Under the pieces are notes generated by a model. It ran no database searches, had not been told where the DNA came from, and saw nothing but the letters and a program-made list of their open reading frames with translations. From Desulfovibrio sp. UBA2564 (GTDB lineage Bacteria > Desulfobacterota > Desulfovibrionia > Desulfovibrionales > Desulfovibrionaceae), in contig DDLU01000288.1 of assembly GCA_002340305.1 (NCBI GenBank), positions 1 through 15,837 of the forward strand: a stretch of 15,837 nucleotides of DNA, given 5' to 3'. Of this stretch, positions 1 through 6,899 are shown piece after piece (positions within the stretch are counted from its first letter, which is position 1; the number at the start of each line of letters is the position of its first letter). The position numbers and the translations under genes were made by a program.

Positions 1-15
1 CGCGTAGCGCATCAA

Positions 16-801
16 CTAAATAAAAGTCTCAGGCTCACGGCACTCACTGAAATTATCAGCCAGCCACTGGGAAACTTCAAGCAGGCGGGGAACTTCCAGC
101 TTACGGGCATCAAAAGCACAGACCTTAACGCAGGCGCAGCAGAAAATACATTTATCAGGATCAGTCTCCACCAGTGAACCGACGGCGATTGCCGCTGTAG
201 GACAAACCCGCTCGCAGGCACCGCAAAGCTGACAGTCGTCATTGGAGATAGGTGAAGCAGAAGCCTTGGGAGAACGTTCCTTGTAAGGACGATCGCCGGG
301 AATATCCACGCCGGAAATGTCGCCTGCGGCAAGCTTGGCAGCAATAAACCTACCAAACTCACGGGCCTTGCCCAGATCATCTTTATCAGGACGGCTGACC
401 GCAATAGGGGTCTTCTCAGTGGAGAAAGAATGCTCACCGATAAAGGCTGCTCCACCAAAAGGCTTGAATCCGGCTTCAGAAGCCAGATCAGTAAGCTCCA
501 CAAGAGCATCCTCGTAAGCACGGTTGCCATAAACAACCACGGGAACCACAGGAGTACCGCAAGACTTCAACACCTTGAAACGCTCAACTGCGGTCAGCGG
601 AATACGTCCGCTGTAGACCGGAGCACCGATTATCACCAGATCATCACCAGCACATTCACAGGATTCGGGCACGCGGTCAGAACGGGTAACATCAATTACC
701 TCCAACTGCTCAGCACCGATACCTTCGGCAATTGCATCAAGAATGCGGCGGGTGGTCCGGGTGGGGGAAAAACAAACTATCTTTAAATTCTTGCAGGGCA
801 T
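16..801 (-). CDS. EFR1-type flavodoxin / 2[4Fe-4S] ferredoxin protein
   Basis: Probable cytoplasmic electron-transfer protein of 261 residues. Residues 6-160 look like a flavodoxin fold with an FMN phosphate-loop-like segment (SPTRTTRR, 12-19) and a second flavin-loop region around GAPVYSGRIP (59-68). The C-terminal part has two CxxCxxCxxxC clusters: C190/C193/C196/C200 and C218/C221/C224/C228, the second with an extra Cys222. This domain order matches the EFR1 ferredoxin family, common in anaerobes. I chose the ATG at 801 because a GGAG lies 5 bases upstream; the in-frame ATG at 834 has no ribosome-binding site. The gene is divergent from the molybdenum cofactor fusion gene across about 150 bases. 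Redox partners cannot be read from the sequence. The family call is firm; the physiological role is unknown. Confidence 0.88.
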   Translation of the reverse strand: MPCKNLKIVCFSPTRTTRRILDAIAEGIGAEQLEVIDVTRSDRVPESCECAGDDLVIIGAPVYSGRIPLTAVERFKVLKSCGTPVVPVVVYGNRAYEDALVELTDLASEAGFKPFGGAAFIGEHSFSTEKTPIAVSRPDKDDLGKAREFGRFIAAKLAAGDISGVDIPGDRPYKERSPKASASPISNDDCQLCGACERVCPTAAIAVGSLVETDPDKCIFCCACVKVCAFDARKLEVPRLLEVSQWLADNFSECREPETFI

Positions 802-951
802 AAAAACTCCATACCAAATTACTAAGTAAGACATCCGCCAAATGACTTTACTTTCAAAAAATTTAGGTACAGCTTCAAAAGTGATTTTGTAAACATTTTT
901 AAGTACGCGGGCAGCTGCTCATCTCGCTTTTTTCAGCATAATAAAAAGGTT

Positions 952-2835
952 ATGGCTTACTGGAACCTTTTATGCGATATAAAAACAATGAGCGGTAATA
1001 CAAACATATCGAATATAAGCGCGGCCATCTTAGCTGGTGGAGAAGGACGCCGTATGGGCAAAACGGATAAATCCTGCCTTGAACTTTCCGGCGAAAAGCT
1101 TGTCAGCCGAATCATCCGCTCACTGGAAGGACTCTTTGCAGAAACCTTCATCATCACCCGCACCCCGGAAAACCACCCGGACCTTGATGTGCGGTTGGCG
1201 GGAGATCTTTTTGAATCTCGCAGTTCCCTGACCGGAATCCACTCCGCCCTCTATCATTCATGCACCGATCACGTGTTCATCACCGCCTGCGATTCCCCTT
1301 TCCTGAACCGGGAACTGATCAGTGAACTGAGCAGCCGGTTGACCCCGGAAGATGATGTGGTCATCCCCAGACATCCGGACGGATTTTATGAACCACTCTG
1401 TGCTATTTATTCAAAACGCTGTCTGCCCTTCATCGAAGAGAATCTCAAAAAAAACATCTTTCAAATCATCCGCTTTTTCCCTCACGTGCAGGTAAAAACA
1501 GTGAATACCGCCCTGCTGGCAAAAAAAGATCAGACCCTTGAGACTTTTATCAATATCAATACCCCTGATGAATTGAACCGCATTCGCCAAGACCTTAACG
1601 ATCCCGCAGGCAATCAGGATAACGACACTTTTCCGCAATCCATCCCGCGCAGTGCGGCCCTGAAGATCATCCGCAAAACCATAACCCGGCCTAAAAGCGA
1701 ATATGTTCCGGTAACGGACTGTTCCGGGCTGGTGGCAGCTGAAACATTACAATCAGGTATTTCCCTGCCGGAACATGACCGCTCCGCCATGGATGGATTT
1801 GCCGTACCCAGCGGATGCACTTTTGATGCAACCGCCAAGAGTCCGGTGGAACTCAAATTTTCAGGTGAAGTCCGCCCTTCCTGCCCCGTCCCGGAGCAAA
1901 GTGAAGGGCAGGCTGTGAGAGTACTTACCGGAGGTATTGTCCCCGCAGGTACAGACGCAGTTATTCCCTTTGAAAAGGTTGAGATTAGCGAATGCTCCAT
2001 CAGCATCAGCTCCCCGGTACGCAGGGGAGACTTCATCCGCCAAACCGGATCGGACATCATGCAAGGTGAGACTATCGTCAATTCAGGGGACATTATTTCG
2101 CCCTGTGAGGGCGCTCTGCTGGCTTATGCCGGTATCCGCTCTGTTCCAGTCTACCCACTGCCTAAAATGGCTGTGCTGGCCGTTGGCAATGAACTTTGTG
2201 ATCCGGCACAGAAAACCCAATGCGGATTGATCCCGGCTGATAACCTAATTCTCATGAAATCCATGTGCACCGGTTACGGAGTGCACGATATCCGCATATC
2301 TCCCTGCGCCAATTCCCCGGAAGCCATTTCCGAAGCAGTAAAGTCCAACAGCAATTGCGGACTTATCGTGACTACCGGAGGCACAGGCCCCGGAAACCGC
2401 GACTTTGTGTTCAATTCTATCCGGGAGGCCGGAGGAAAAGCACTCTTCAAAGGGCTGGCTATGCATCCGGCAAAATCCGTATTCGCCTTCAGCATGGGCA
2501 ATTCCATTGTCATCGGCTTACCTGGACCACCCAATGCCGTGAATCTGGCTTTTCACACCATAATTAATCCGGTCATCAACATGTTGCAGGCTAAAGCGGT
2601 AACTTCTGCCACCACCCCAGCAATTCTCAGCGAATCCCTCAAAGGTGGAAAAGACCGGGAAAAACTTCGGCCCTGCCGGATTACTGAAAAAGAAGGTAAA
2701 ATTTACGCAGACCCGCTGCTCTCGAAAAACCTTTCCCCACGCAAGGTTATGAACCTTAGCAACGGCATTATCATTCTCCCTGCTGATTGCGGGGAAGTGC
2801 CTTCCCAAAGCATCGTGCAGGTTATCCGCTTCTAA
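952..2835 (+). CDS. MobA-MoeA fusion, molybdenum cofactor biosynthesis
   Basis: A 627-residue cytoplasmic fusion of two steps of molybdenum cofactor maturation. Residues about 20-212 are a MobA-type guanylyltransferase, which joins GMP to Mo-molybdopterin: it has the nucleotide loop LAGGEGRRMGKTDK (27-40) and a CDSPF metal-site motif (113-117). Residues about 228-627 are MoeA-like, the molybdate-inserting enzyme: HDRSAMDGFAV (275-285), RVLTGGIVPAGTDAVIP (323-339), VGNEL (411-415), TTGGTGPGNRD (474-484) and GLPGPPNAV (522-530). The third block reads GGTGxxxRD as in MogA/MoaB rather than the usual MoeA GGVSVGxxD. Start: ATG at 952 has a weak AAGG just upstream; ATG at 988 also precedes all MobA motifs but has no visible site. 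The enzyme would serve formate dehydrogenases and other Mo/W enzymes (inference). Domain calls are firm. Confidence 0.92.
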   Translation: MAYWNLLCDIKTMSGNTNISNISAAILAGGEGRRMGKTDKSCLELSGEKLVSRIIRSLEGLFAETFIITRTPENHPDLDVRLAGDLFESRSSLTGIHSALYHSCTDHVFITACDSPFLNRELISELSSRLTPEDDVVIPRHPDGFYEPLCAIYSKRCLPFIEENLKKNIFQIIRFFPHVQVKTVNTALLAKKDQTLETFININTPDELNRIRQDLNDPAGNQDNDTFPQSIPRSAALKIIRKTITRPKSEYVPVTDCSGLVAAETLQSGISLPEHDRSAMDGFAVPSGCTFDATAKSPVELKFSGEVRPSCPVPEQSEGQAVRVLTGGIVPAGTDAVIPFEKVEISECSISISSPVRRGDFIRQTGSDIMQGETIVNSGDIISPCEGALLAYAGIRSVPVYPLPKMAVLAVGNELCDPAQKTQCGLIPADNLILMKSMCTGYGVHDIRISPCANSPEAISEAVKSNSNCGLIVTTGGTGPGNRDFVFNSIREAGGKALFKGLAMHPAKSVFAFSMGNSIVIGLPGPPNAVNLAFHTIINPVINMLQAKAVTSATTPAILSESLKGGKDREKLRPCRITEKEGKIYADPLLSKNLSPRKVMNLSNGIIILPADCGEVPSQSIVQVIRF

Positions 2836-2911
2836 AATCCTTCTTGAAGGCATAATAACTGCATAAATCCGGCTCAGGAAAAACTTTCCTACAAATTCAA
2901 TGGAGCCGAAT

Positions 2912-3502
2912 ATGATCAATTCTCTTCAATCCGCATACGCAAGCCAATCAGTTAACGAAGTTCTCGCGTCACGCCCTAAAGCTCAGGCCAATCAGCATGA
3001 GCAGCAATCAGGGGACAAAATTACCATTTCCGATTCAGCTAAGAAGCTCGCCTCCATCGGCAGCTTTTTCTCAGACATGAATATTCCGTATACACCGGGG
3101 CAATCTATCTCACTGGATGATCTGAAGACCGGCCTTGAAAACAGTACGAAAAAATTTCAGGACGCTGTGAGTGTCCTGTTCCTTGAAAATAATATCAGCA
3201 TCGATCCCCCGGTTGAGCTGGTTGCCGACCATTCAGGCAACGTCCGCGTTAAGGGCGATCATCCGCAAAAAGAAAAAATCGAGCAGCTTTTTCAGGATAA
3301 TCCCGATCTTGCCAATGACTTCATCGGAATAAGCGGACTGGACAATCTGGTTGAAGCAGGTGAGGAATATCTGAAGTTCGCCAAGGCTTACGCTAAAGAT
3401 CCGCAAAAAGCTGTTGCGCAGTACGGTCATATCTTCAGCGGCATGAATGTCGATCAATTCAGTATGATCATCGGCGGGGACAACTCTGTCGCAGAAACTT
3501 AA
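2912..3502 (+). CDS. Hypothetical protein, 196 residues
   Basis: Family not recognised. I place the start at the ATG at 2912 because GGAG lies 7 bases upstream; the in-frame ATG at 2900 overlaps that site. The product is soluble-looking: no signal peptide, no membrane segment, no Cys and no Trp. Residues 1-34 are low-complexity and rich in Gln, Ser and Ala. They are followed by DKITISDSAKKLA (35-47), a pattern that loosely recalls FlgM-like and other flagellum-linked N-termini, though not enough to name it. The rest is mostly charged helix, with a short beta-like stretch near 101-115. It starts 76 bases after the MobA-MoeA gene and may be read through from it, since no clear terminator lies between. 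A two-way terminator follows. Coding is supported by the ribosome-binding site, frame length and placement, not by a known domain. Confidence 0.75.
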   Translation: MINSLQSAYASQSVNEVLASRPKAQANQHEQQSGDKITISDSAKKLASIGSFFSDMNIPYTPGQSISLDDLKTGLENSTKKFQDAVSVLFLENNISIDPPVELVADHSGNVRVKGDHPQKEKIEQLFQDNPDLANDFIGISGLDNLVEAGEEYLKFAKAYAKDPQKAVAQYGHIFSGMNVDQFSMIIGGDNSVAET

Positions 3503-3586
3503 CCTATACGAAATATATTTTCCTTCCCCAGCACCTCGACCTCTCAGTATGCTGCGCAAACAGCTTATTTAAAACAGCCTCCAAAT

Positions 3587-3622
3587 AAAAAACCGCCATA
3601 GCCTTAAGCTATGACGGTTTAA
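3587..3622. terminator. Two-way intrinsic terminator
   Basis: A 12-base stem lies at 3591-3602 and 3608-3619 (AACCGCCATAGC against GCTATGACGGTT, one G-U type pair) with loop CTTAA. The A-rich left flank gives a T-rich tail on the minus strand, so it fits the end of the DnaA-like gene at 3657 best; TTTAATT on the right gives a weaker plus-strand tail for the hypothetical gene. It sits between two convergent genes. Confidence 0.85.
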
Positions 3623-3656
3623 TTGGTATGCAATATTAGCGCAATGCGGCGCAAAA

Positions 3657-4349
3657 TTATTTTTGGAAGATCCTCAGGAGGAGTTCGTCGAGGTCTTCGC
3701 CTTTGTCGATGGCATCGGAAATTTCTTCTTCCAGAACCTGAGCACCGTTGCGCACTTCTGATACCGTGCAATCCATGTTCAAGGCCACTTCATCCGCAGG
3801 TATACCGTAACGGAAGCAGAGATAATAAAGAGCCCTGCGCGCCAGGGAGGCATGGTCATTGGCCTGCATCATCAAGTCCCGGAATGAAACCGCGAAAGCT
3901 TCCAGTACTGCATCGAGAATAGAATCGAAAGTCTGTGCTTCAAGTTCCGGCATGACCTCGGTGACTTCAGCTTCAAAATCAGCTTCATCAAAATCCACCG
4001 GACGGATACTGCGCACAATCCCGGTCAGTCTGTTGATGCTGGAAAGGATTTCTTCTATAGCGTAGTAGGCGGTCACGTCGGTCATGAATTCCCTTGGTGC
4101 ATCCGCTTTCCCTTCTTCCAAATCAATGGTTACCCCGACCTCGGTCTCAAGCACCTCCTGCGCGGCATCCTGAATACGATCAAGGAGATGTTCCTCCACC
4201 CAGTTCATGACGAACTCATTGGGCGCAGTCAGTTGAACCACTCCGTCAGCATAATTTGCAGACAGGGGTTCCACCCAGACCCTGACCAGAACAGGATTAA
4301 TGCGTACAAGAAGCTTCTTCTTTATGGAGTTCCATACATTGGAATTCAT
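3657..4349 (-). CDS. DnaA-like protein without AAA+ domain (domain I + domain IV-like HTH)
   Basis: A 230-residue paralogue of DnaA. Residues 1-77 align without gaps to DnaA domain I, including W6, W25, P28, the APN(x)F motif (42-46) and W50; W6 and F46 are, in E. coli DnaA, contacts for self-association and for DnaB/DiaA. There is no Walker A, Walker B or sensor motif anywhere. Residues 78-165 form an acidic, helical linker. Residues 166-212 resemble the domain IV helix-turn-helix of the neighbouring DnaA: LARRALYYL parallels LARNTAFFL, and SEVRNGAQVLEEEI parallels STVIKGITNIEREI. However, the base-reading GRDHTT-type motif is missing. Start: ATG at 4349 with GAGGTG a few bases upstream; the in-frame TTG at 4364 lies before that site. 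It follows dnaA on the same strand after 210 bases. A role in tuning initiation is inference; loss of DNA binding is possible. Confidence 0.85.
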   Translation of the reverse strand: MNSNVWNSIKKKLLVRINPVLVRVWVEPLSANYADGVVQLTAPNEFVMNWVEEHLLDRIQDAAQEVLETEVGVTIDLEEGKADAPREFMTDVTAYYAIEEILSSINRLTGIVRSIRPVDFDEADFEAEVTEVMPELEAQTFDSILDAVLEAFAVSFRDLMMQANDHASLARRALYYLCFRYGIPADEVALNMDCTVSEVRNGAQVLEEEISDAIDKGEDLDELLLRIFQK

Positions 4350-4431
4350 TTCCCACCTCTGCAATTAAGACCCATGAAGAAGGGCCGTCTAAAGACATTT
4401 ACAAACCGGATGCAATGAATATCCCCAAACC

Positions 4432-4471
4432 CGAAAAAGAGCAAACAGCTTTACGCTGTCACTCTTTTTCG
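4432..4471 (-). terminator. Hairpin between dnaA and its paralogue (possible attenuator)
   Basis: An outer 10-base stem CGAAAAAGAG (4432-4441) pairs with CTCTTTTTCG (4462-4471). After a small internal loop, an inner 5-base stem ACAGC/GCTGT (4445-4449, 4455-4459) closes loop TTTAC. Read on the minus strand, the inner hairpin is followed by TTTGCTCTTTTT, which could act as a terminator. It lies after dnaA and before the ribosome-binding site of the next gene, so it could split or tune their expression. Confidence 0.5.
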
Positions 4472-4482
4472 AAATTTGAAAC

Positions 4483-4524
4483 GCAAAAAAACAAAAACAA
4501 CAGAAACAATTTCCCAGCAGGGAA
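4483..4524 (-). terminator. Weak terminator-like hairpin after dnaA
   Basis: On the minus strand, about 36 bases after the dnaA stop codon, a 5-base stem TTCCC-TGCT-GGGAA (plus coordinates 4511-4524) is followed by a T-rich run (complement of the A-rich 4484-4508). The stem is short, so it is at best a leaky terminator. Confidence 0.4.
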
Positions 4525-4559
4525 TCATAAAAAATCTGTTGTCCAAAAAAAGACCGAAC

Positions 4560-5921
4560 TTACGGGGTAAGGCGGTCAATTGTATCCTGCAACTGCCTTC
4601 CTAGAGGAGTCTGCAGGGAAATTTCACGTTCGATATTGGTGATACCTTTAATTACGGTAGAATGTCTGCGGCCCAGTCTGGTTCCGATATCCTTGAGGGA
4701 AAGTTCGGTATGCTTGCGGGCGAGGAAGAAAGCGGTGTTTCGTGCCAGTACGATCTGACGTTTACGGCTCTTGGAACGCAATTGCTCAGGTGTAAGTTCG
4801 TAGGAACGGCAAATATGATTCACAATAGCATCATAGTTGGGCGCAATTTTGGCAATGGAGTAGTTCTCCAGTACCTGCCACGCCAGTTCCTGCGAAACAT
4901 CACGGTTGAGCAGTCTTGCTTTGAGCACAAGATTCTGCAGGCAGCTTTCCAGCTGTCTTACGTCAGTGGTGATACGGTCCGCCAGAAGGTCGGATATGGA
5001 ATCCGGAACCCGGGTTCCCAAACTCATGGCCTTACTTTCAACTATTCTTTTTCTGGTCTCAAAATCAGGAGTGGAAATGAGTGCCAGCAGACCGGAACTG
5101 AAACGGGAAACCAGCTGCTGGTCTACCTTTTCCAGATCACGGGGCAGGAAAGAACTGGTCATAACCACTTTGGAGCCACGCAGTTGCAGGCTCTTCAGGG
5201 TTTCCAGAATTTCATCCTGCATCTTCTGCTTGCCCTGAAAGAAATGAACATCTTCCAGCAGCAGGCAATCTACATTCTCTCTGAATTCGGATTTGAAACG
5301 GGAAATTTCACCGGCTTTAAGAGCCAGAACCATTCTGTTCGCAAACTCTTCCGCTGTAAGGCAGGCAATGGAAATGTGCTTCTTGTTACTGGAAGCGCAA
5401 AGGTCCTTGCCGATAGAATGCAGCAGATGGGTTTTACCAAGACCGGGAGCGGAGCTTAAAAAAAGCTGGTCACCGGGCAGAGAGTTGTCACAGAGACTTC
5501 TGGATGCGGCGCAGGCCAGTCTGTTAGACTCGCCGATTACGAAATCGTTAAAAGAAAAACGCCAACGGGGAATACGCGTATTAACCACCGCGGAAGACAT
5601 CATGGGAAGCCCCATGCTTGCCTGAACCTGACGTGCTGCCACAGGTCTCGGTCTATCAACCTTGACCGCGGGCTTGACTACGGACTTCCGAACCCCAATC
5701 TCCACCTTGGGGCTGGTGCCGAGTACCTGCTCGCCAGCTTCTTTGATGTTTTCCATGAGACGGTCCCTAACCCAAGCTGCCACAAAGTCGTTAGGCGCAT
5801 ACAATTTAATTGTATTGCTGCTCACCTCGGCTTTGAGGGGCTTGATCCATACTTTGTACAGACCGGGGTTCAGTCCCTTCTCAAGAAACTTTAAAATTTT
5901 ATTCCAGCTGTCTCTCATCAT
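4560..5921 (-). CDS. dnaA: Chromosomal replication initiator DnaA
   Basis: The AAA+ initiator that binds DnaA boxes and melts oriC; 453 residues, normal length. Domain I is 1-77 (W6, W25, F46 and W50 in the same register as E. coli). A short linker follows to about 117. The AAA+ domain is about 118-335: Walker A SAPGLGKT (157-164, first Gly replaced by Ser), Walker B LLLEDV (220-225, usual DD is ED), sensor I near VVMTSS (252-257), arginine-finger region VSRFSSGL (271-278), sensor II VRQLES (321-326). Domain IV is about 360-435, with LARNTAFFLARKHT and the helix GRRHSTV (417-423), one residue shorter than the usual GGRDHTTV. ATG at 5921 is chosen because it keeps W6 in register; ATG at 5918 is equally possible. 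No clear ribosome-binding site is seen for either. It faces away from the DnaA-box region, and dnaN does not follow it. Confidence 0.95.
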   Translation of the reverse strand: MMRDSWNKILKFLEKGLNPGLYKVWIKPLKAEVSSNTIKLYAPNDFVAAWVRDRLMENIKEAGEQVLGTSPKVEIGVRKSVVKPAVKVDRPRPVAARQVQASMGLPMMSSAVVNTRIPRWRFSFNDFVIGESNRLACAASRSLCDNSLPGDQLFLSSAPGLGKTHLLHSIGKDLCASSNKKHISIACLTAEEFANRMVLALKAGEISRFKSEFRENVDCLLLEDVHFFQGKQKMQDEILETLKSLQLRGSKVVMTSSFLPRDLEKVDQQLVSRFSSGLLALISTPDFETRKRIVESKAMSLGTRVPDSISDLLADRITTDVRQLESCLQNLVLKARLLNRDVSQELAWQVLENYSIAKIAPNYDAIVNHICRSYELTPEQLRSKSRKRQIVLARNTAFFLARKHTELSLKDIGTRLGRRHSTVIKGITNIEREISLQTPLGRQLQDTIDRLTP

Positions 5922-5958
5922 GATGGGTTAACTAGTTCAATTTGATGGTAACCATCAA
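5916..5958. promoter_or_regulatory. Dyads upstream of and over the dnaA start
   Basis: TTGATGGT (5942-5949) and ACCATCAA (5951-5958) form a perfect 8-base inverted repeat around one base, ending 21 bases before the dnaA ATG. A second 10-base palindrome, CATCATGATG (5916-5925), covers the start codons and shares the GATG/CATC core. They could be an operator for a dimeric regulator or small structures in the dnaA leader. The symmetry is visible; the function is inferred. Confidence 0.5.
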
Positions 5959-6120
5959 CTCTTGATACGGGGATACACATAGAATGCATGCGACTTTGTT
6001 TTCTACAACCTAACCATTTGTTTTTTTAATACTTTTACCTTAAACCCAACAATTCGGTCAGTAATGGATAACCCCCGTTAAGGGGCGAAAATACAAGGTT
6101 GAACAAGATTCTCAATATTT

Positions 6121-6151
6121 TTATCCACAGATGTGGAAAACCTTTTCCACA
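6121..6151. promoter_or_regulatory. DnaA-box cluster (three boxes)
   Basis: Three 9-base boxes lie in 31 bases: TTATCCACA (+, 6121-6129, perfect consensus), TTTTCCACA on the minus strand (6132-6140) and TTTTCCACA (+, 6143-6151). The last two form a perfect 9-base inverted repeat separated by CC. The boxes stand about 200 bases upstream of the dnaA start, so they could serve both initiation and control of dnaA. Confidence 0.88.
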
Positions 6152-6356
6152 GCTAAATAATCAGAATACTCCATATTACGTACAATATCCTCTTTTCCCT
6201 CATTGTTACATTTCTTCTTACTCATTATTTTGAATACCTACATCTCTGAATATTTGTAACCCAGAGCACATAAAGTGCTAAAATATAGACCATTTTGAAA
6301 AATAACTAAAAAAACATCGAATGTTTATAAATATCTTTTTCGAAACAAGCTGATTC

Positions 6357-6475
6357 TTAACCCAGTAAATAAAAGGGTTCTTAGCTCTTTTCTTTTAGAA
6401 CAAAACATAACACACTACTTTTAAAGACTTTTTTATCTCTTGACACGATTTAACCCGCATAAATAAAGGGTTTTC
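6357..6475. repeat. Paired AACCC-N11-GGGTT palindromic motifs
   Basis: Two copies of TTAACCC-N11-GGGTT occur at 6357-6379 and 6450-6472. Spacers are of equal length and similar (AGTAAATAAAA and GCATAAATAAA), and the copies are 93 bases apart. The 5-base arms are perfect inverted repeats. They lie in the AT-rich part of the probable origin, and a further GGGTTAA stands at 5925-5931 beside the dnaA start. They may bind a dimeric protein. Confidence 0.55.
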
Positions 6476-6787
6476 ATTATCCCCAATTACTGACAGATGA
6501 AGCATTAAAAGCGTAATAGTTGATCAAATAATCAATCTGACCGAATGCGCCCCCCCCGCCTCAAAGCAAAGTTACTAAGAATATAAGTATCTATGCGGTA
6601 AAAACCACATATGTCGTGAAAAATTGAACTTACGGCGAGATTAGAAAAACACTCTCAAGCACTAACAGAAGACATAAAATTATCAGTTTACCTCCGCACG
6701 ATCAGCTTCAATCCTCTCCGTCAACACGTTTTGGGTACTTTTTTCTGATTTTAGCCAATTTAGACCGATTTAAGACGAATTCAGGAC

Positions 6788-6818
6788 AAAAAAAAACCCG
6801 TCCATAAAAATGAACGGG
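6788..6818 (-). terminator. Intrinsic terminator after thyX
   Basis: Stem CCCGT (6797-6801) pairs with ACGGG (6814-6818) and continues for three more pairs past one mismatch, with loop AAAA. Nine A residues at 6788-6796 give a T9 tail on the minus strand. It is about 80 bases beyond the thyX stop and would keep thyX transcripts out of the origin. Confidence 0.85.
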
Positions 6819-6899
6819 CATACAGGGAAAAATATCCGAATAAAATTTACACAACGAGACCTACAATTGCTCCACGCATATATTATATAATGTAGGGGA

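Larger units (their letters stand above)
5922..6899. other. Probable chromosomal replication origin region (oriC)
   Basis: A 978-base stretch between dnaA and thyX with no convincing gene. It holds a tight DnaA-box cluster at 6121-6151, very AT-rich DNA to its right (for example 6301-6360 has only about 13 G/C in 60), paired AACCC-N11-GGGTT motifs at 6359 and 6452, a DnaA-box-like TTATCCCCA at 6477-6485, a small CCCC-GTTAA-GGGG hairpin at 6073-6085, a run of eight C at 6550-6557, and the thyX terminator at 6788-6818. The features and the place beside dnaA fit a bacterial oriC. No experiment or skew data support it here. Confidence 0.75.

Noticed and set aside
2876..2890. Small inverted repeat AGGAAA/TTTCCT (and CCTTC/GAAGG at 2839-2850) after mobA-moeA
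   Set aside because: Short stems with no T run; not credible as terminators and too weak to claim as regulatory.
4662..5459. 265-codon open frame on the plus strand opposite dnaA
   Set aside because: Mirrors the DnaA AAA+ domain; no domain or ribosome-binding support.
6550..6557. Run of eight C in the origin region
   Set aside because: A lone homopolymer; no flanking symmetry. It could also be a sequencing-length uncertainty.
6860..6896. CCTACA/TGTAGG inverted repeat near the thyX stop
   Set aside because: Only six pairs with a 25-base loop; the real terminator is at 6788-6818.
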